DNA of 64,000 nucleotides from Candidatus Pelagibacter ubique HIMB140 (lineage in GTDB: Bacteria > Pseudomonadota > Alphaproteobacteria > Pelagibacterales > Pelagibacteraceae): contig NZ_LAMZ01000001.1 of the NCBI RefSeq assembly GCF_025558165.1, forward strand, positions 186,001 to 250,000, in the 5' to 3' direction. Numbering within the stretch: the first letter of the stretch is position 1; each line of letters begins with the position of its first letter. The notes beneath the pieces were generated by a model, which was not told where the DNA came from, made no database searches, and saw only the letters and a list, made by a program, of their open reading frames with translations. Position numbers and translations under genes: made by a program. Shown here piece after piece: positions 45,326 to 55,920 of the stretch.

Positions 45326-46681
45326 TTAATTAAATTCTTTAATTCCTAGCCCTTTTAATTTTCGGTGTAAGGCACTTCTTTCCATTCCTACGAAATTAGC
45401 TGTTTTCGAAATATTTCCATTAAATTTTTTCAATTGAATAGTTAAATACTCCTTTTCAAATTTTTCTCTAGCCTCTTTTAATGGCACAGATAAGCTGTTT
45501 TCAGCCAATTGTTCATTGAAATTAATATTTTTTAAGGATTCTTTAATTATATTTGAAATTTTTTCCTTTGTATCAGGTTGTAAAATTGCAATTCGTTCAA
45601 TTAAATTTCTTAATTCTCTCACATTACCATGCCAGTCATGATTTAAAATATAGGTATTGTCTTCATCTATTTCTAATTGGTTAATATTATAGTTTTCAGA
45701 TATTTTTTTTGAAAAGTATTTAATTAAAAGTGGAATATCTGAAATTCGTTGACTCAATGGTTCAACATTTATTTCAAAAACATTAAGTCTATGAAATAAA
45801 TCTTCTCTAAAATTACCTATTTCAATTTCTTTCTTCAAATCCTTACTTGAGGAGCATATTAATCTAACATTTACACTTACGTCGTTTGAACCATTAACTC
45901 TTTTAAACTTTTGATCAGTTAAAACTCTTAAAATTTTTGATTGTATATCTAAAGGTATTTCAGAAACTTGATCTATCAATAAGGTTCCTTTGTTAGCTTT
46001 TTCTAATGCACCATAAGATATAGAACCATTATCCTTCTCTTCTCCGAACAATTCAAGTTCATATTTGTTTGAGTCTAATAAGGCTCCATTCAAAACTACA
46101 AAGGGATTTTTATTTCTTTTTGATAATTTATGAATTTTTCTTGCAATTAATTCTTTTCCAGATCCTGAAGGACCATTAATAAATACCCTACTTTCTGTAA
46201 TTGAAATTTTTTTAATTTGATCATTGATGTTTAAAATATTTTTACTATTTCCTATTAATTCGTATGATGAAAACAATTTTGTTTCATATTCTTTATTTTG
46301 TTTTTTAAGATTATAATTCTCAACTGCTCTTCTTACAAAATTTAACAATCTTTCCTGATCAAAAGGTTTTTCAATGAATTCGAAAGCTCCTTCATGAAGA
46401 GATTTTACAGCCATTTCAATGTTTGCATGACCTGAAATTATTATAACAGGAACATCTTTATCTTTTGATTTAATATGTGATAACAGTTCTATTCCATCAT
46501 TATCACCCTTATCTAATTTAACATCAAGAATTGCAACATCTGGAAGTTTTTTATCTATTTCAGATAATGCTTGATTATAATTAGCAGCAAGTCTTGTTTT
46601 ATAACCAGCATCCAAAATTAACTCATTAATGATATTCCTTATATCACTGTTATCATCTACAATTAAAATTTCAGAACTCAT
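45326..46681 (-). CDS. ntrX: NtrX-type response regulator with altered AAA+ domain
   Basis: 451 residues. Receiver domain with phospho-acceptor Asp53 (AILDVKL), AAA+ domain with Walker A GPSGSGKE (170-177), and a Fis-type helix-turn-helix at the C terminus (ISKTANFVGMERSALHRKLK). Two departures from sigma-54 activators: after ELFGEEK the GAFTGA loop is missing (DNGSISYGA instead), and Walker B is LLIDQ (Asp237, Gln238) instead of DE. It should act on transcription without remodelling sigma-54. Its kinase NtrY is encoded one base upstream. Confidence 0.93.
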   Translation of the reverse strand: MSSEILIVDDNSDIRNIINELILDAGYKTRLAANYNQALSEIDKKLPDVAILDVKLDKGDNDGIELLSHIKSKDKDVPVIIISGHANIEMAVKSLHEGAFEFIEKPFDQERLLNFVRRAVENYNLKKQNKEYETKLFSSYELIGNSKNILNINDQIKKISITESRVFINGPSGSGKELIARKIHKLSKRNKNPFVVLNGALLDSNKYELELFGEEKDNGSISYGALEKANKGTLLIDQVSEIPLDIQSKILRVLTDQKFKRVNGSNDVSVNVRLICSSSKDLKKEIEIGNFREDLFHRLNVFEINVEPLSQRISDIPLLIKYFSKKISENYNINQLEIDEDNTYILNHDWHGNVRELRNLIERIAILQPDTKEKISNIIKESLKNINFNEQLAENSLSVPLKEAREKFEKEYLTIQLKKFNGNISKTANFVGMERSALHRKLKGLGIKEFN

Positions 46682-46682
46682 T

Positions 46683-48464
46683 CTATTTAATAAAATCTAT
46701 TTTAATTTTTGCACCTTCGTCTAAAGGTATAAATTCAATTTTTCCATTATGGTCATTTATAATTTTACTTACTATTGAGAGACCCAATCCAGTTCCATTT
46801 TTTTTAGTAGTAAAATATGGATTTAAGATATCTTTAATATTTGCTGCAAATATTCCAAAACCGACACCATTATCAATTAAATTAATTTTTATATGGTTAT
46901 TTTCTTCATTAACTTCAATCGTGATTATTTTATCTAAATTACTGTCATTTTCTGCTCTTTGTTGGATACTTTCGATAGAATTTTTAATTAAATTAAAGAA
47001 AACTCTTGCAAGTTGTTCTTTGTCACTATTTAAAAAAACTTCTTTTGAATTGGTGTTAACAGAAATATTAATCGAATTATCTAACTCATTTAATAATTTG
47101 ATATTTTCTTCAATAATTTGAATTAAATTATTTTCTTTTAAAATTGGTTTTGGCATACGAGCAAAATCAGAAAATTCATTAACTAAATTTCCTATTTGTT
47201 TAATTTGATTATTTATTATCTTTAGATTTTCATCAAAATTTTTTTTATCATCTTCATTGACTTGTTTAGAATATTTTGATTTCATTCTATCTATTGTCAA
47301 CTGAATTGGAGTTAATGGGTTCTTAATTTCGTGTGCTAATTTTCTTGCTAAATTACTCCACGCTTCATGTCTTTCATTAATAATTAATTTTTCTTGTTGA
47401 TTTCTAAGTCTATCGATCATTAAGTTAAAATTTTTGTTTAATATTTCTAAATCTTTATCAGTTTTTACCTCTGGAACTTTTGTATCAAATTTTCCTTCTC
47501 CAATTGAGACAGAGGCATTAATTAAATTATTAATAGATCTAAAAAATCTAGAAGAAAATCGTATGGCTATTGATATAGATACAAACAACAATACACTTAC
47601 AACAATAACATAAATAATTGCAAAAGAAATTTTAATGCCTGTACTCTTTTCTTCAACAGTGTAATAAAAATTAATAGCTTCTTGTGACTCGTTTAAGTAT
47701 CTTGAAATATCTTTATCAAGATATTTTACAACGTACAAAAATCTATTATCAAAATTTTGTAATCTCATAATTGCTGCTGATATATTTTCTGGGGCATTAA
47801 TTATTTTCAATGGTCTATCATCATCAAGTACTAATGCTAATGCTCTATCAACAGGTGGTATATATGGCTGATTATCTTTAAGAGATGTAAACAATAGTTC
47901 TTTATCAACATTTATAATATGTATTTCATCAACACCTCTGATTAATTTCTGTGTATCTAAGAATCTTTTGTATTCATTAGGATTATCATTTAGAAAATTT
48001 TTACTTTTATTGGTATCAAAAGCAATTAATACAATATCGGATTGAATTTTGTTTCTAATTTCTTCAACATAGTTTCTAGCAAGTTCATAAGAATTATTAA
48101 CAACTGTAGTAACCTTTTTGTCAAAATATTTTTCTAAAGCAAACGAAAAAAGGAACAAAGAGAAAATAGATATTAAAACTGAAGGTATTAAAGTAAAGAG
48201 AGCAAAAACAGTGATGTATTTTTTATTAGATTTTAAACCATCTTTATCAATATCTGTTCTTATGGCCCTTCTAATTTCAAAAAAAATAAAAACAAAAAGA
48301 GCAGCTAGTAAAAAAATATTTAGTATCAGCAGATATTGTAAATTTTTGTCTGTTAGTTGAATAAAACCTTTATCAATAAAAGTTAAAAACGTTAAAAAAC
48401 CTATCGATAATGTGATAATAAATAATATTATCAAATAAATATTTTTTTTAATAAAATCTGACAT
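46683..48464 (-). CDS. ntrY: NtrY-type sensor histidine kinase
   Basis: 593 residues. The N terminus has three membrane helices and a periplasmic region, then a fourth helix, HAMP (NNLINASVSIGEGKFDTKV), HisKA with the phospho-acceptor in LARKLAHEIKNPLTPIQL, and HATPase with NLIKNSIESIQQ, IDNGVGFG and NGTGLGLSIV. The PAS domain often found between HAMP and HisKA seems absent, which accounts for the shorter length. Associated in relatives with nitrogen and redox sensing. Only 23 bases separate its start from that of divergent ispDF. Confidence 0.93.
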   Translation of the reverse strand: MSDFIKKNIYLIILFIITLSIGFLTFLTFIDKGFIQLTDKNLQYLLILNIFLLAALFVFIFFEIRRAIRTDIDKDGLKSNKKYITVFALFTLIPSVLISIFSLFLFSFALEKYFDKKVTTVVNNSYELARNYVEEIRNKIQSDIVLIAFDTNKSKNFLNDNPNEYKRFLDTQKLIRGVDEIHIINVDKELLFTSLKDNQPYIPPVDRALALVLDDDRPLKIINAPENISAAIMRLQNFDNRFLYVVKYLDKDISRYLNESQEAINFYYTVEEKSTGIKISFAIIYVIVVSVLLFVSISIAIRFSSRFFRSINNLINASVSIGEGKFDTKVPEVKTDKDLEILNKNFNLMIDRLRNQQEKLIINERHEAWSNLARKLAHEIKNPLTPIQLTIDRMKSKYSKQVNEDDKKNFDENLKIINNQIKQIGNLVNEFSDFARMPKPILKENNLIQIIEENIKLLNELDNSINISVNTNSKEVFLNSDKEQLARVFFNLIKNSIESIQQRAENDSNLDKIITIEVNEENNHIKINLIDNGVGFGIFAANIKDILNPYFTTKKNGTGLGLSIVSKIINDHNGKIEFIPLDEGAKIKIDFIK

Positions 48465-48487
48465 TTAGGTATAAAATTTCTATAAAT

Positions 48488-49588
48488 ATGAGTAACTATT
48501 TTATAATACTAGCTTCAGGACAAAGCAAAAGGTTTAATTCAAAAAAACCCAAACAATACAACATTTATGAAGGCAAACCTTTATTCAAACACTCTGTTGA
48601 TAAGGCTTTAAAGTCAAAACTTTTTAAAAAAATAATAATTGTAGTTAACAAAAAAAATGAGATTAAAGAAAAATTTCCAAAAAATGTCTCAATTATAATT
48701 GGTGGGAAAGAAAGATCTGATTCTTCGTTAATTGCTTTAAAGTTTATTAAGAAATACAAACCCACCAATGTTCTTATACACGATGCAGCAAGACCAAATT
48801 TTACTTTGCTTCTTTTAAAAAAATTAATCAGTACGCTAAAAAAACATAATGCTGTCATACCTGTAATTAAATCAAAAGACTCAATTAAATATCAGATTAA
48901 GAATTTGATATTTAATTTAAATCGAGATAATTCAATTTTAACTCAAACCCCCCAGGCTTTTAAATTTAAAGATTTATATAATTTATCAATAAAACAAAAA
49001 AAGGTAGTTACAGACGAAGCAACATTATTTATTGAAAACAATATTAAAGTAAAATTCATTAAAGGTGAAAATTTAAATACTAAAATTACTTTCAAAGAAG
49101 ATATTAAGAAAAAATTAACTTACTTTGGTATAGGGTTTGATATTCATAGACTAATCAGAGGTAAAAAACTTTATTTAGGAGGTATTAAAATACCTTATCA
49201 CTCAGGATTAAAAGGACACTCAGATGGTGATGTAATTATTCATTCAATAATTGACTCGATATTAGGAGCAATGAGAAAAAAAGATATTGGTACTTTTTTT
49301 CCAGATAACAGTAACAAGTTTAAAAATATTAGATCTCCAAAAATGCTAAAACCAATAATAAATTTATTAAATTCAAATAATTACTATATCAATAATTTAG
49401 ACATTAATCTTATATGTGAAAAACCAAAAATATCAAAATACAGAGATAAAATAATTAATTCACTTTCAAATCTTTTAGATTTAAATAAAGATTTAATTAA
49501 TTTAAAAGGTAAAACTACAGAAAAACTTGGATTAATAGGAAAAGAAAAAGCAATTGCCTGTGAAGTAATTTGCTCAATATCAAAATGA
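48488..49588 (+). CDS. ispDF: bifunctional IspD/IspF (methylerythritol phosphate pathway)
   Basis: 366 residues. The N-terminal half is 2-C-methyl-D-erythritol 4-phosphate cytidylyltransferase (ASGQSKRFNSKKPKQY, VLIHDAARPNF, TQTPQAFKF). The C-terminal half is 2-C-methyl-D-erythritol 2,4-cyclodiphosphate synthase (GIGFDIHRLIRGKKLYLGG, GHSDGDVIIHSIIDSILGAM). Fusion of these two steps is normal in alphaproteobacteria. It makes isoprenoid precursors for quinones and undecaprenyl carriers. Overlaps pgpA by ATGA. Confidence 0.97.
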   Translation: MSNYFIILASGQSKRFNSKKPKQYNIYEGKPLFKHSVDKALKSKLFKKIIIVVNKKNEIKEKFPKNVSIIIGGKERSDSSLIALKFIKKYKPTNVLIHDAARPNFTLLLLKKLISTLKKHNAVIPVIKSKDSIKYQIKNLIFNLNRDNSILTQTPQAFKFKDLYNLSIKQKKVVTDEATLFIENNIKVKFIKGENLNTKITFKEDIKKKLTYFGIGFDIHRLIRGKKLYLGGIKIPYHSGLKGHSDGDVIIHSIIDSILGAMRKKDIGTFFPDNSNKFKNIRSPKMLKPIINLLNSNNYYINNLDINLICEKPKISKYRDKIINSLSNLLDLNKDLINLKGKTTEKLGLIGKEKAIACEVICSISK

Positions 49589-50076
49589 AAAAAATTAACG
49601 TTTTAATCTCAACTTTCTTTGGTTACGGTTACTTAACAAAAATGCCTGGCACTGTTACATCGGTTGTCACAACAATCTTTATTTATATAGCTTATGAAAT
49701 TCTTGATTATACAAGTTTAAAATTCTCGATAGTTTTTTTTATTATTTTGTTTTTTTACTCTTTTTATGCAGTCAAAGACACAGAAAGTGAATTTGAAAAT
49801 AAAGATCCTAGACAAATTGTAATTGATGAAGTTTTGGGCCAATCGATGCCTTTGATACTTCTGCTTTATTTAAAGCAAACTAATCAAATCAATATTGCTA
49901 TTGAATTTTATTATATTATTTCTTTATTATCGTTTAGATTTTTTGATATTTTAAAGCCATTTCCGGTAAGCTATTTCGATAAAAATCATAAAAATTATTT
50001 TGGTATAATTATGGATGATATAATGGCTGGTCTTTACTCAATGGTTGTAGTCTATTTAGTTAGTTTCATATTTTAA
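49585..50076 (+). CDS. pgpA: phosphatidylglycerophosphatase A
   Basis: 163 residues from ATG at 49585, which overlaps the ispDF stop; a start at 49570 would only add five residues read through ispDF. Family signatures: GYGYLTKMPGTVTSV near the N terminus, DPRQIVIDEVLGQ, and RFFDILKPFPVSYFDKN with FGIIMDDIMAGLYS. It dephosphorylates phosphatidylglycerol phosphate in the inner membrane. Several hydrophobic helices are visible. Confidence 0.93.
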   Translation: MKKINVLISTFFGYGYLTKMPGTVTSVVTTIFIYIAYEILDYTSLKFSIVFFIILFFYSFYAVKDTESEFENKDPRQIVIDEVLGQSMPLILLLYLKQTNQINIAIEFYYIISLLSFRFFDILKPFPVSYFDKNHKNYFGIIMDDIMAGLYSMVVVYLVSFIF

Positions 50077-50543
50077 TGTATTTAAAAAAACTACATAAAA
50101 AACTGATAGATAAAAAATTAACAATTTCTGTAGCTGAGTCTTGTACAGGAGGTTTGTTATCTAACAATCTTACTAAACTAGCAAATTCATCCAAATACTT
50201 TCAAATGGGTTTAATTGCTTACTCTAATGAGGCAAAAACTAAAATCTTAAAAGTAGATAGAAATATCATAAAAAAATATGGTGCTGTAAGCAAAGAATGC
50301 TGTGAAGAAATGGTAAAGAATTTATCTAAAATTTCTAAAAGCAAAATTAATGTATCAATTACTGGTATTGCTGGACCAGGAGGAGGATCAAAATTAAAAC
50401 CAGTTGGTCTTGTCTATATTGGGATTAAAACAGGAAAATATTTATTAATTTTAGAAAATAAATTTAAATCTAGGAACAGATCAATTATTCAAAAAAATAC
50501 AGTAAAAGAGGCATTAAATAAAATTACAAAAATTATTTCTTAA
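50076..50543 (+). CDS. pncC: nicotinamide-nucleotide amidohydrolase (CinA C-terminal domain)
   Basis: 155 residues. Signatures are VAESCTGGLLSNNLTKLANS, GLIAYSNEAKTKILKV and SITGIAGPGGGSKLKPVGLV. It is the stand-alone CinA_C domain that deamidates nicotinamide mononucleotide in NAD recycling. The start overlaps the pgpA stop (TAATG). Its 3' end overlaps the convergent ratA by 4 bases. Confidence 0.93.
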   Translation: MYLKKLHKKLIDKKLTISVAESCTGGLLSNNLTKLANSSKYFQMGLIAYSNEAKTKILKVDRNIIKKYGAVSKECCEEMVKNLSKISKSKINVSITGIAGPGGGSKLKPVGLVYIGIKTGKYLLILENKFKSRNRSIIQKNTVKEALNKITKIIS

Positions 50544-50977
50544 AGATTTTCAGCTCTTTTTTGAAAAGCATCAGCTATTTTGTTTAAACCAAATTGAAAT
50601 GATTTTTCCATTATTAAATTCAAAAACTTATTTTTAATTTCAAAATCAACATCAAATTGAACTTCTGTTAAATTATCTTTTTCTACAAATTTCCAATTAT
50701 TTTCAAGATGTTTTAAGGGACCATCAATATTGGTTACATGAATAGAGTCGTTTTTTTTATCATATCTTACATCACTTTTATAAGTATCTACAAAAGGTCT
50801 TTTACCAATGGTCAGATCAGCAATTATTTTTTTTACATCTCTCTCGTCATTTGTTTCATAAACTTTTGAGTCTATACAAAATGGAATGAATTCAGGATAC
50901 TTTTCAATATCTAAAACAAAATCAATTAATGTTTGTTTATCACGTGCAATGTGACGTGTAACTGATGCTTTGGGCAT
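50540..50977 (-). CDS. ratA: RatA/Coq10-like START-domain protein
   Basis: 145 residues, polyketide cyclase/START fold. N-terminal FVLDIEKYPEFIPFCIDSKV and TIGKRPFVDTYKSDVRYD are family landmarks, with a C-terminal helix LIMEKSFQFGLNKIADAF. Bacterial homologues are named RatA; mitochondrial Coq10 binds ubiquinone. A quinone-chaperone role is the likelier one in an alphaproteobacterium. The stop of lipA overlaps its start by one base, the usual lipA-coq10 pairing in this class. Confidence 0.88.
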   Translation of the reverse strand: MPKASVTRHIARDKQTLIDFVLDIEKYPEFIPFCIDSKVYETNDERDVKKIIADLTIGKRPFVDTYKSDVRYDKKNDSIHVTNIDGPLKHLENNWKFVEKDNLTEVQFDVDFEIKNKFLNLIMEKSFQFGLNKIADAFQKRAENL

Positions 50978-51897
50978 TAATTACTTTTTATTCTATTTTG
51001 TTGTAACTTAGCAAAATCTTCATCGGCATGATAAGAAGATCTTGTTAAAGGTGATGAGGAAACTAATAAAAATCCCTTAGCTTTTGCTACAGTTCCTAAA
51101 TCATCAAATTCTTTTGGGGTATAATATCTATCTAATGGAAAATGTTTTGTTGATGGCTGCAAGTACTGGCCGATAGTTATAAAATCTACATCAGCTGCTC
51201 TTAAATCATCCATAACTTGCAATATTTCATCTCTTGTTTCTCCTAACCCAACCATAATTCCAGATTTAGTAAAAATATTTTTATCAATTTTCTTTGCATT
51301 TTTTAAAAGTTCTAAGGATGCAAAATATCTAGATCCTGGTCTTACTTTTAAATAAAGACTAGGAACAGTCTCAATATTATGATTGAAAACATCTGGTTTG
51401 GCATCAATAACTTTTTTATATGCGTCCCCTTTTCTTAAAAAGTCTGGTGTTAAAACTTCTATAGTTGTATGTGGGTTTGATTTTCTTGTTTGGTTGATCA
51501 CATCATAAAAATGTTCAGATCCTCCATCATGAAGATCATCTCTATCAACTGAAGTTATTACAACATGTTTTAAATTTAATTTTTTTACAGCTTGTGAAAT
51601 TTTGATCGGCTCTAATGGATCTAAATTTCCTGGAACACCAGTTTTAACATCACAGAAAGCACACGCTCTTGTGCATGTATCACCCATTATCATAAAAGTT
51701 GCGTGTCTCTTACTCCAGCACTCAGTAATATTTGGACAGTTTGCTTCCTGACAAACAGTTACTAAATTATTATTATTAACTATTGTTTTTGTTAAAAAAA
51801 ATTCTTTGCTATTTGTAAGCTTTGATCTAATCCAATCTGGTTTTTTTTTAATTGGATTTATTGGCTTATTTTCTTTTTCGGGATGTCTACTTTTCAT
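50977..51897 (-). CDS. lipA: lipoyl synthase
   Basis: 306 residues, radical SAM enzyme inserting two sulfurs into octanoyl-lysine of lipoate-dependent complexes. Auxiliary-cluster cysteines are in [18 protein letters not shown], the SAM-cluster CxxxCxxC in [10 protein letters not shown], and the C-terminal RSSY motif in [10 protein letters not shown]. Overlaps the divIC-like gene by 11 bases. In many alphaproteobacteria pdh genes lie between these two; none are here. Confidence 0.96.
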   Translation of the reverse strand: MKSRHPEKENKPINPIKKKPDWIRSKLTNSKEFFLTKTIVNNNNLVTVCQEANCPNITECWSKRHATFMIMGDTCTRACAFCDVKTGVPGNLDPLEPIKISQAVKKLNLKHVVITSVDRDDLHDGGSEHFYDVINQTRKSNPHTTIEVLTPDFLRKGDAYKKVIDAKPDVFNHNIETVPSLYLKVRPGSRYFASLELLKNAKKIDKNIFTKSGIMVGLGETRDEILQVMDDLRAADVDFITIGQYLQPSTKHFPLDRYYTPKEFDDLGTVAKAKGFLLVSSSPLTRSSYHADEDFAKLQQNRIKSN

Positions 51898-52189
51898 CTT
51901 TTTTAATTAAATAAATTGTTTCACCTTTTTTACCAAATAAAAATCTTTCTCTGATTAATATTTCCACATAATCTAAATCCAGATTTGTACTTAATAGAGA
52001 ATTCTTATGATCAATATCCTCTATTTTATTAATTAATAATGCCTCTTCTTTTTTCAAGTCAGACAAAAGTTCTTTTTTTTCAAAATATGAAAAAAGCCCT
52101 CTTTCTCCAGAAACTAAATTAAAAATAAAATAAAATATTAAAAAAATTGATGTTAATAAAAAATAATTTCTTTTTATTAATCTCAACAT
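51887..52189 (-). CDS. FtsB/DivIC-like septum formation initiator protein
   Basis: 100 residues. A short cytoplasmic start, one membrane helix ([18 protein letters not shown]), a coiled coil rich in Lys/Glu/Leu (about residues 35-70), and a C-terminal motif [20 protein letters not shown], typical of the DivIC/FtsB family of divisome linkers. Position after eno matches the family's usual locus. The start overlaps the eno stop by one base. Confidence 0.88.
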   Translation of the reverse strand: MLRLIKRNYFLLTSIFLIFYFIFNLVSGERGLFSYFEKKELLSDLKKEEALLINKIEDIDHKNSLLSTNLDLDYVEILIRERFLFGKKGETIYLIKKDEK

Positions 52190-53445
52190 TAATTGATTTT
52201 ATTCATTCTTGCCTTATTTCCAAGTTCTTCTTCAATACGAATTAATTGATTGTATTTAGCAACTCTTTCTGAACGTGCTAAAGATCCTGTTTTAATTTGA
52301 TTAGAATTTGTTCCAACTGCCAAATCAGCAATGAATGTGTCCTCACTATCTCCAGACCTATGAGAAATTATTGTTTTATAACCGATAGTTTGAGCAAATT
52401 TAATTACATCTAGAGTTTCAGAAACAGTACCTATCTGATTAAGTTTAATTAATATAGAATTAGATGAAATATTTAAAAATCCTTTTTTTAATCTCTCAAG
52501 ATTTGTAACATAAAGATCATCTCCCACAATCTGAACTTTTTTTACTGAACGCATTAATTTATTCCAAGCTAACCAATCATTTTCTGCAAAAGGATCTTCT
52601 ATAGATTTAATTTTATATTTCTTGATAATTTTTTGGTATTCTTTTATTGATTTTTCAACGCTTACAAAACTTTTTGAATGGATTGAATATTTGTTTTTTT
52701 TTAATAGTTCATTTGCAGCCACATCCAAACAAATTGAAACATCTTTACCATTAACAAATCCAGATTTCTTAATTGCTGAAACAATCAAATCTAAAGCCTG
52801 GTTATTACTACTAATCATAGGTGCAAAACCGCCTTCATCACCAACTGAGGTAGAATAACCTTTGTTTTTAATTAAATTACTTAAGTTTTTAATTACAACG
52901 AAACAAATCCTCATTGCTTCTGAGAAACTTTTTGCTCTATCTGGTCTTATCATAAACTCTTGAATTCTAAGACCATTGTTGGCATGAGCTCCACCGTTAA
53001 TAATATTCATCAGTGGATAAGGTAATTGAAAATTATTTTTTAAAAAAAATGTTTTATACAAAGGTAGTTTTTTTACTTTTGCAGAAAGTTTTTTTACAGC
53101 CATTGATACTGCAAGCATAGCATTTGCACCTAAATTGGTTTTTTGTCTCGTACCATCTAAATTAATTAATAAGGCATCAATTCTCTCTTGATTATGAACG
53201 CTTTGACCTTTTAATTTTTTTGAAATTTTTGAATTTACTAATTCAACAGCTTTTAAAACACTTTTACCTAAATACTTCTTATTGTTTTTATCTCGTTTTT
53301 CAAAAGCTTCGTATGTTCCAGTTGATGCACCTGATGGGCATATGGCAGATGCACTTAAATTATTAGTATAGACCTCAGCTTCTACTGTTGGATTTCCTCG
53401 ACTATCAAAAACTTGTCGTGCTTTAACTTTTGTTATTTTACTCAC
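52189..53445 (-). CDS. eno: enolase
   Basis: 418 residues, converts 2-phosphoglycerate to phosphoenolpyruvate. Signatures: [47 protein letters not shown], metal ligands in [10 protein letters not shown] and [11 protein letters not shown] and [11 protein letters not shown], and the catalytic [10 protein letters not shown] Lys with [18 protein letters not shown]. Overlaps kdsA by 4 bases. Also known as an RNA degradosome partner in other bacteria. Confidence 0.97.
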   Translation of the reverse strand: MSKITKVKARQVFDSRGNPTVEAEVYTNNLSASAICPSGASTGTYEAFEKRDKNNKKYLGKSVLKAVELVNSKISKKLKGQSVHNQERIDALLINLDGTRQKTNLGANAMLAVSMAVKKLSAKVKKLPLYKTFFLKNNFQLPYPLMNIINGGAHANNGLRIQEFMIRPDRAKSFSEAMRICFVVIKNLSNLIKNKGYSTSVGDEGGFAPMISSNNQALDLIVSAIKKSGFVNGKDVSICLDVAANELLKKNKYSIHSKSFVSVEKSIKEYQKIIKKYKIKSIEDPFAENDWLAWNKLMRSVKKVQIVGDDLYVTNLERLKKGFLNISSNSILIKLNQIGTVSETLDVIKFAQTIGYKTIISHRSGDSEDTFIADLAVGTNSNQIKTGSLARSERVAKYNQLIRIEEELGNKARMNKIN

Positions 53446-54263
53446 TTAATAAGTTTATCAATTTCGGTTAAATGTTTTAGTAAATTTTCTAGTTTATCTA
53501 GAGGAACCATGTTAGGCCCATCAGATGGTGCATTATCTGGATCTTGATGAGTTTCTATAAATACACCTGCAACCCCAACGGCAACAGCTGCTCTTGCAAG
53601 ATACTCAACAAATTCTCTTTGACCTCCAGAAGACTCTCCTTGTCCTCCAGGTTGTTGAACTGAATGCGTTGCATCAAAAATAACTGGATACCCATTCTTA
53701 GCCATAATAGGTAAAGATCTCATGTCAGAAACCAAAGTGTTGTATCCAAAACTTGCGCCTCTTTCAGTAACAAGAATATTTGAGTTTCCTGAGTCTGATA
53801 TTTTTTTTGTAACATTTACCATGTCCCAAGGAGCTAGAAATTGACCTTTTTTAACATTTATAATTTTATTTGTTTTTGCAGCAGCAATTAAAAGATCAGT
53901 TTGTCTGCAAAGAAAAGCTGGAATTTGTAAAACATCAACGTGATTAGCAACTACTGAACATTGCTCTGAATTATGAATGTCGGTCAAAATTGGAATATTT
54001 AATTCTTTTTTAATTTTGTCAAACACAGGTAATGAAGCTTCCAAACCAGCACCTCTCTTACCTTTTAAACTTGTTCGATTAGCTTTATCAAAAGAAGTTT
54101 TATAAATAAAACCTAGACCATATTTGGAAGTTATTTCTTTTATTTTTCCAGCCATGTCCATTGCATGCTGTTCTGTTTCAAGTTGACATGGACCAGCAAT
54201 GATACAAATTTTTTTATCGTTTGAAATTTCTATGTTCCCACAATTGACTGTAATACTACTCAT
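53442..54263 (-). CDS. kdsA: 3-deoxy-8-phosphooctulonate synthase
   Basis: 273 residues, condenses arabinose-5-phosphate with phosphoenolpyruvate to make KDO-8-phosphate for lipopolysaccharide. Motifs: [59 protein letters not shown] and [19 protein letters not shown]. It supports a Gram-negative outer membrane with KDO. Overlaps pyrG by 4 bases. Confidence 0.97.
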   Translation of the reverse strand: MSSITVNCGNIEISNDKKICIIAGPCQLETEQHAMDMAGKIKEITSKYGLGFIYKTSFDKANRTSLKGKRGAGLEASLPVFDKIKKELNIPILTDIHNSEQCSVVANHVDVLQIPAFLCRQTDLLIAAAKTNKIINVKKGQFLAPWDMVNVTKKISDSGNSNILVTERGASFGYNTLVSDMRSLPIMAKNGYPVIFDATHSVQQPGGQGESSGGQREFVEYLARAAVAVGVAGVFIETHQDPDNAPSDGPNMVPLDKLENLLKHLTEIDKLIK

Positions 54264-55876
54264 TTATGATTTTTTGCTGCTTTGATAAATGAAGAGAATA
54301 AAGGATGAGGAGATAAAGGTCTAGATTTAAATTCAGGGTGGAACTGAACTCCAATAAACCAAGGATGATTTTTAAGTTCAATTATCTCAGGAAGTTTATT
54401 ATCTGGTGATAAACCAGAAAATATCAGTCCATTTTTCTCAAATTTTTCCTTAAATGAAATATCCACTTCATATCTATGTCTGTGTCTTTCTTTGATTAAT
54501 CTTGATTTATAAATATCTCTAATTTTAGACTTATCTTTTAAAATTGCATCATAAGAACCAAGTCTCATTGTTCCACCTAAATTTTTATCTGTACCTTTAA
54601 CTTTTTTTCCACTTTTTTCCCACTCATTCATTAAACCAATTATATGAACACCACCTTTATCAAACTCAGAAGAAGTTGCTTTTTTAATTTTTAATTTATT
54701 TCTAGCAAATTCTATTATTGCCATTTGCATACCGTAACAAATACCTAAAAATGGTATTTTATTAATTCTTGAATATTTAATTGCTTCGATTTTTCCCTCA
54801 GTTCCTCTTTTTCCAAATCCTCCTGGTATTAGAATACCTGAAACATTTTTAAGTTTGCTTTTAATTTCAGAAACTTTTAATTTTTCTGAATCAATTCTAA
54901 CTAAATTTACCTTCAAGTTGTTTGTAATTCCTCCATGCGTTAAGGCTTCATCTAATGATTTATATGCATCTTTTAATTCTACATACTTACCTATTATCGC
55001 AATATTAACTTGTTTTTTTGTATTAAGTGTAATTTTGGTAATTTTCTTCCAAGGATTTAGGTTATTTGATTTTTTAGATTTTATTTTAAAGTAATCTAAA
55101 ACTTGAACATCTAACTTTTCTTTAGCAAAACTAATTGGTGCTTCGTAAATTGTTTTTACATCAACCGTTTCAATTACATTTTTAATATCAACATTACAAA
55201 ATAGAGATATTTTTTTTCTATGCTCTAAAGGTATTGGTCTTTCTGATCTACAAATAATTATATCAGGTTGAATACCAATACTTCTCAATTCTTTGACAGA
55301 GTGTTGTGTTGGTTTGGTTTTTATTTCATCTGATGCTTTTAAGTATGGAACTAACGTTAAATGAATAAATAAAGAATTTTTTTTCCCAATATCATTTGAA
55401 AATTGTCTTATAGCCTCAACAAATGGTAAGCTTTCAATATCACCTACAATTCCACCTATTTCGCAAATTACAAAATCTTCTTTTGACGTATCGTATTTAA
55501 TAAATTCTTTAATTCTATCGGTTATATGTGGAATAACTTGTACTGTCTTTCCAAGATATTCTCCTTTTCTTTCTTTTCTCAGAACATCGCTATAAATTTT
55601 TCCTGTAGTAATATTATCTGTTTTCTTTGCAGTAACTCCTGAAAATCTTTCATAGTGACCTAAATCTAAATCTGTTTCAGCACCATCATCTGTTACAAAA
55701 ACTTCTCCATGCTGGAATGGGCTCATTGTTCCAGGATCTACATTTAAGTATGGATCTAATTTTCTAAGCCTAACTTTATAACCACGTGACTGTAATAGAT
55801 AAGCTAATGATGCTGATGATAGACCTTTTCCAAGGGATGAAACCACGCCGCCAGTGACAAATATATATCGCGCCAT
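54260..55876 (-). CDS. pyrG: CTP synthase
   Basis: 538 residues. The N-terminal synthetase domain has [20 protein letters not shown] and [20 protein letters not shown]. The C-terminal glutamine amidotransferase has [16 protein letters not shown], the nucleophile Cys in [11 protein letters not shown], and the His/Glu pair in [11 protein letters not shown]. It makes CTP from UTP, ATP and glutamine. 44 bases from secG upstream; the pyrG-kdsA-eno order is conserved in the class. Confidence 0.98.
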   Translation of the reverse strand: MARYIFVTGGVVSSLGKGLSSASLAYLLQSRGYKVRLRKLDPYLNVDPGTMSPFQHGEVFVTDDGAETDLDLGHYERFSGVTAKKTDNITTGKIYSDVLRKERKGEYLGKTVQVIPHITDRIKEFIKYDTSKEDFVICEIGGIVGDIESLPFVEAIRQFSNDIGKKNSLFIHLTLVPYLKASDEIKTKPTQHSVKELRSIGIQPDIIICRSERPIPLEHRKKISLFCNVDIKNVIETVDVKTIYEAPISFAKEKLDVQVLDYFKIKSKKSNNLNPWKKITKITLNTKKQVNIAIIGKYVELKDAYKSLDEALTHGGITNNLKVNLVRIDSEKLKVSEIKSKLKNVSGILIPGGFGKRGTEGKIEAIKYSRINKIPFLGICYGMQMAIIEFARNKLKIKKATSSEFDKGGVHIIGLMNEWEKSGKKVKGTDKNLGGTMRLGSYDAILKDKSKIRDIYKSRLIKERHRHRYEVDISFKEKFEKNGLIFSGLSPDNKLPEIIELKNHPWFIGVQFHPEFKSRPLSPHPLFSSFIKAAKNHK

Positions 55877-55920
55877 GGAATTATTTTATAGCTGATAAAA
55901 AAAGAAATAGAAAGTATTAA

